Source: Anaerolineae bacterium (lineage in GTDB: Bacteria > Chloroflexota > Anaerolineae > Promineifilales > Promineifilaceae). From it: a stretch of 62,733 nucleotides of DNA. Below the pieces are notes generated by a model. The model searched no databases, was not told the origin of the DNA, and was given only the letters and a program-made list of their open reading frames with translations. How positions within the stretch are numbered: the first letter of the stretch is position 1; each line of letters begins with the position of its first letter. This document shows positions 62,631 to 62,733 of the stretch, piece by piece. A program made the translations under genes and the position numbers. The stretch lies in contig JAUIAP010000038.1 in assembly GCA_030425205.1 (NCBI GenBank), forward strand, positions 1-62,733, read 5' to 3'.

Positions 62631-62733
62631 GCAACTGTGATTAAAAAGGTTATCGTAACGCTAATTCGGCCGAAGACAAATAGCGCATATCACGAATCAC
62701 AGCGTTCAAAATGGTGAGAATTTTTCGCATACA
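62610..62733 (-). repeat. right arm of 124-bp terminal inverted repeat
   Basis: The reverse complement of 4-127 with one mismatch. It begins inside the second REP hairpin unit downstream of hemW and runs to the last base of the window. It includes the last TCGGCCGA copy (62666-62673). Confidence 0.9.

Larger units (their letters stand above)
64..62673. repeat. dispersed octamer palindrome TCGGCCGA, about 75 copies
   Basis: Reading by eye I count about 75 exact copies of TCGGCCGA between 64 and 62673, against about one expected for any octamer in a window of this size. Nearly all are flanked by A or T on both sides, giving TTCGGCCGAA or ATCGGCCGAT. Examples start near 3019, 9173, 15924, 22020, 29806, 37857, 44661, 54963 and 61514. 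Most copies lie inside genes, commonly in frame as TCG-GCC-GAN (Ser-Ala-Glu/Asp). The pattern resembles the cyanobacterial HIP1 palindrome. Confidence 0.9.

Noticed and set aside
4..62733. The whole window as one composite transposon bounded by terminal inverted repeats
   Set aside because: The interior is housekeeping chromosome (ffh, rpoB, leu, men, zwf, efp, hemW), there is no transposase, and the repeat stops in a REP hairpin; a contig break at a repeat is simpler.

Overview
The window reads as one 62.7-kb contig from a bacterial chromosome, most likely a member of the Chloroflexota (Anaerolineae-like). This is an inference from gene content: a lipoprotein protease with a Thr/Pro repeat linker, secreted Fn3 and anchor-domain proteins, CheB-CheR-PAS fusions, an EF-P with an Arg loop tip as in Thermus, and TANNNT boxes placed directly in front of start codons. 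Coding density is high. I see no rRNA, tRNA, prophage, IS element or CRISPR array. The two ends are a 124-bp inverted repeat, so the contig probably stops at a dispersed repeat.

Layout. 0-9 kb (minus strand): ffh, an MFS transporter, a PDZ-protease lipoprotein, an ABC-F ATPase, an RlmI-like and a TlyA-like rRNA methyltransferase. 9-18 kb: a VOC protein, a GlsB-type membrane protein, a lone tyrosine recombinase, an AAC(3)-family acetyltransferase, a dynamin-like GTPase, a HEFGH metallopeptidase lipoprotein, a miniature substrate-binding lipoprotein paired with a membrane protein, an HD phosphohydrolase and a CBM9-like membrane protein. 18-24 kb (plus strand): small hypothetical genes, an ABC importer operon that also carries a KDPG-aldolase-like gene and a K+ channel gene, then argH. 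24-30 kb (minus strand): menE-menF-menD plus a nitroreductase. 30-37 kb: two tandem CheB-CheR-PAS giants without a kinase domain. 37-41 kb: a lipid kinase, an SRPBCC protein and an ABC exporter. 40.6-44.7 kb (minus strand): leuA-leuC-leuD preceded by a Leu-rich leader peptide and terminator. 44.8-47 kb: zwf and a phosphopantetheinyl transferase. 47-50 kb: a large secreted anchored protein. 50-62.6 kb: rpoB standing alone, an NrnA-like phosphoesterase, a YacP/NYN protein with a repeated peptide motif, a beta-helix protein, a 56-residue membrane protein, efp, an AraC regulator, a histidine kinase and hemW.

Three signals cut across the genes. First, the palindrome TCGGCCGA occurs about 75 times (about one expected), usually extended by A/T on both sides and mostly read in frame as Ser-Ala-Glu/Asp; it behaves like the cyanobacterial HIP1 repeat. 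Second, at least seven genes have a TANNNT box exactly 6 nt before ATG, and three more have one 7-8 nt before it, which points to leaderless transcription. Third, the leu operon has a complete-looking ribosome-mediated attenuator: a 32-codon leader peptide with ten Leu codons, an overlapping antiterminator and a strong intrinsic terminator.
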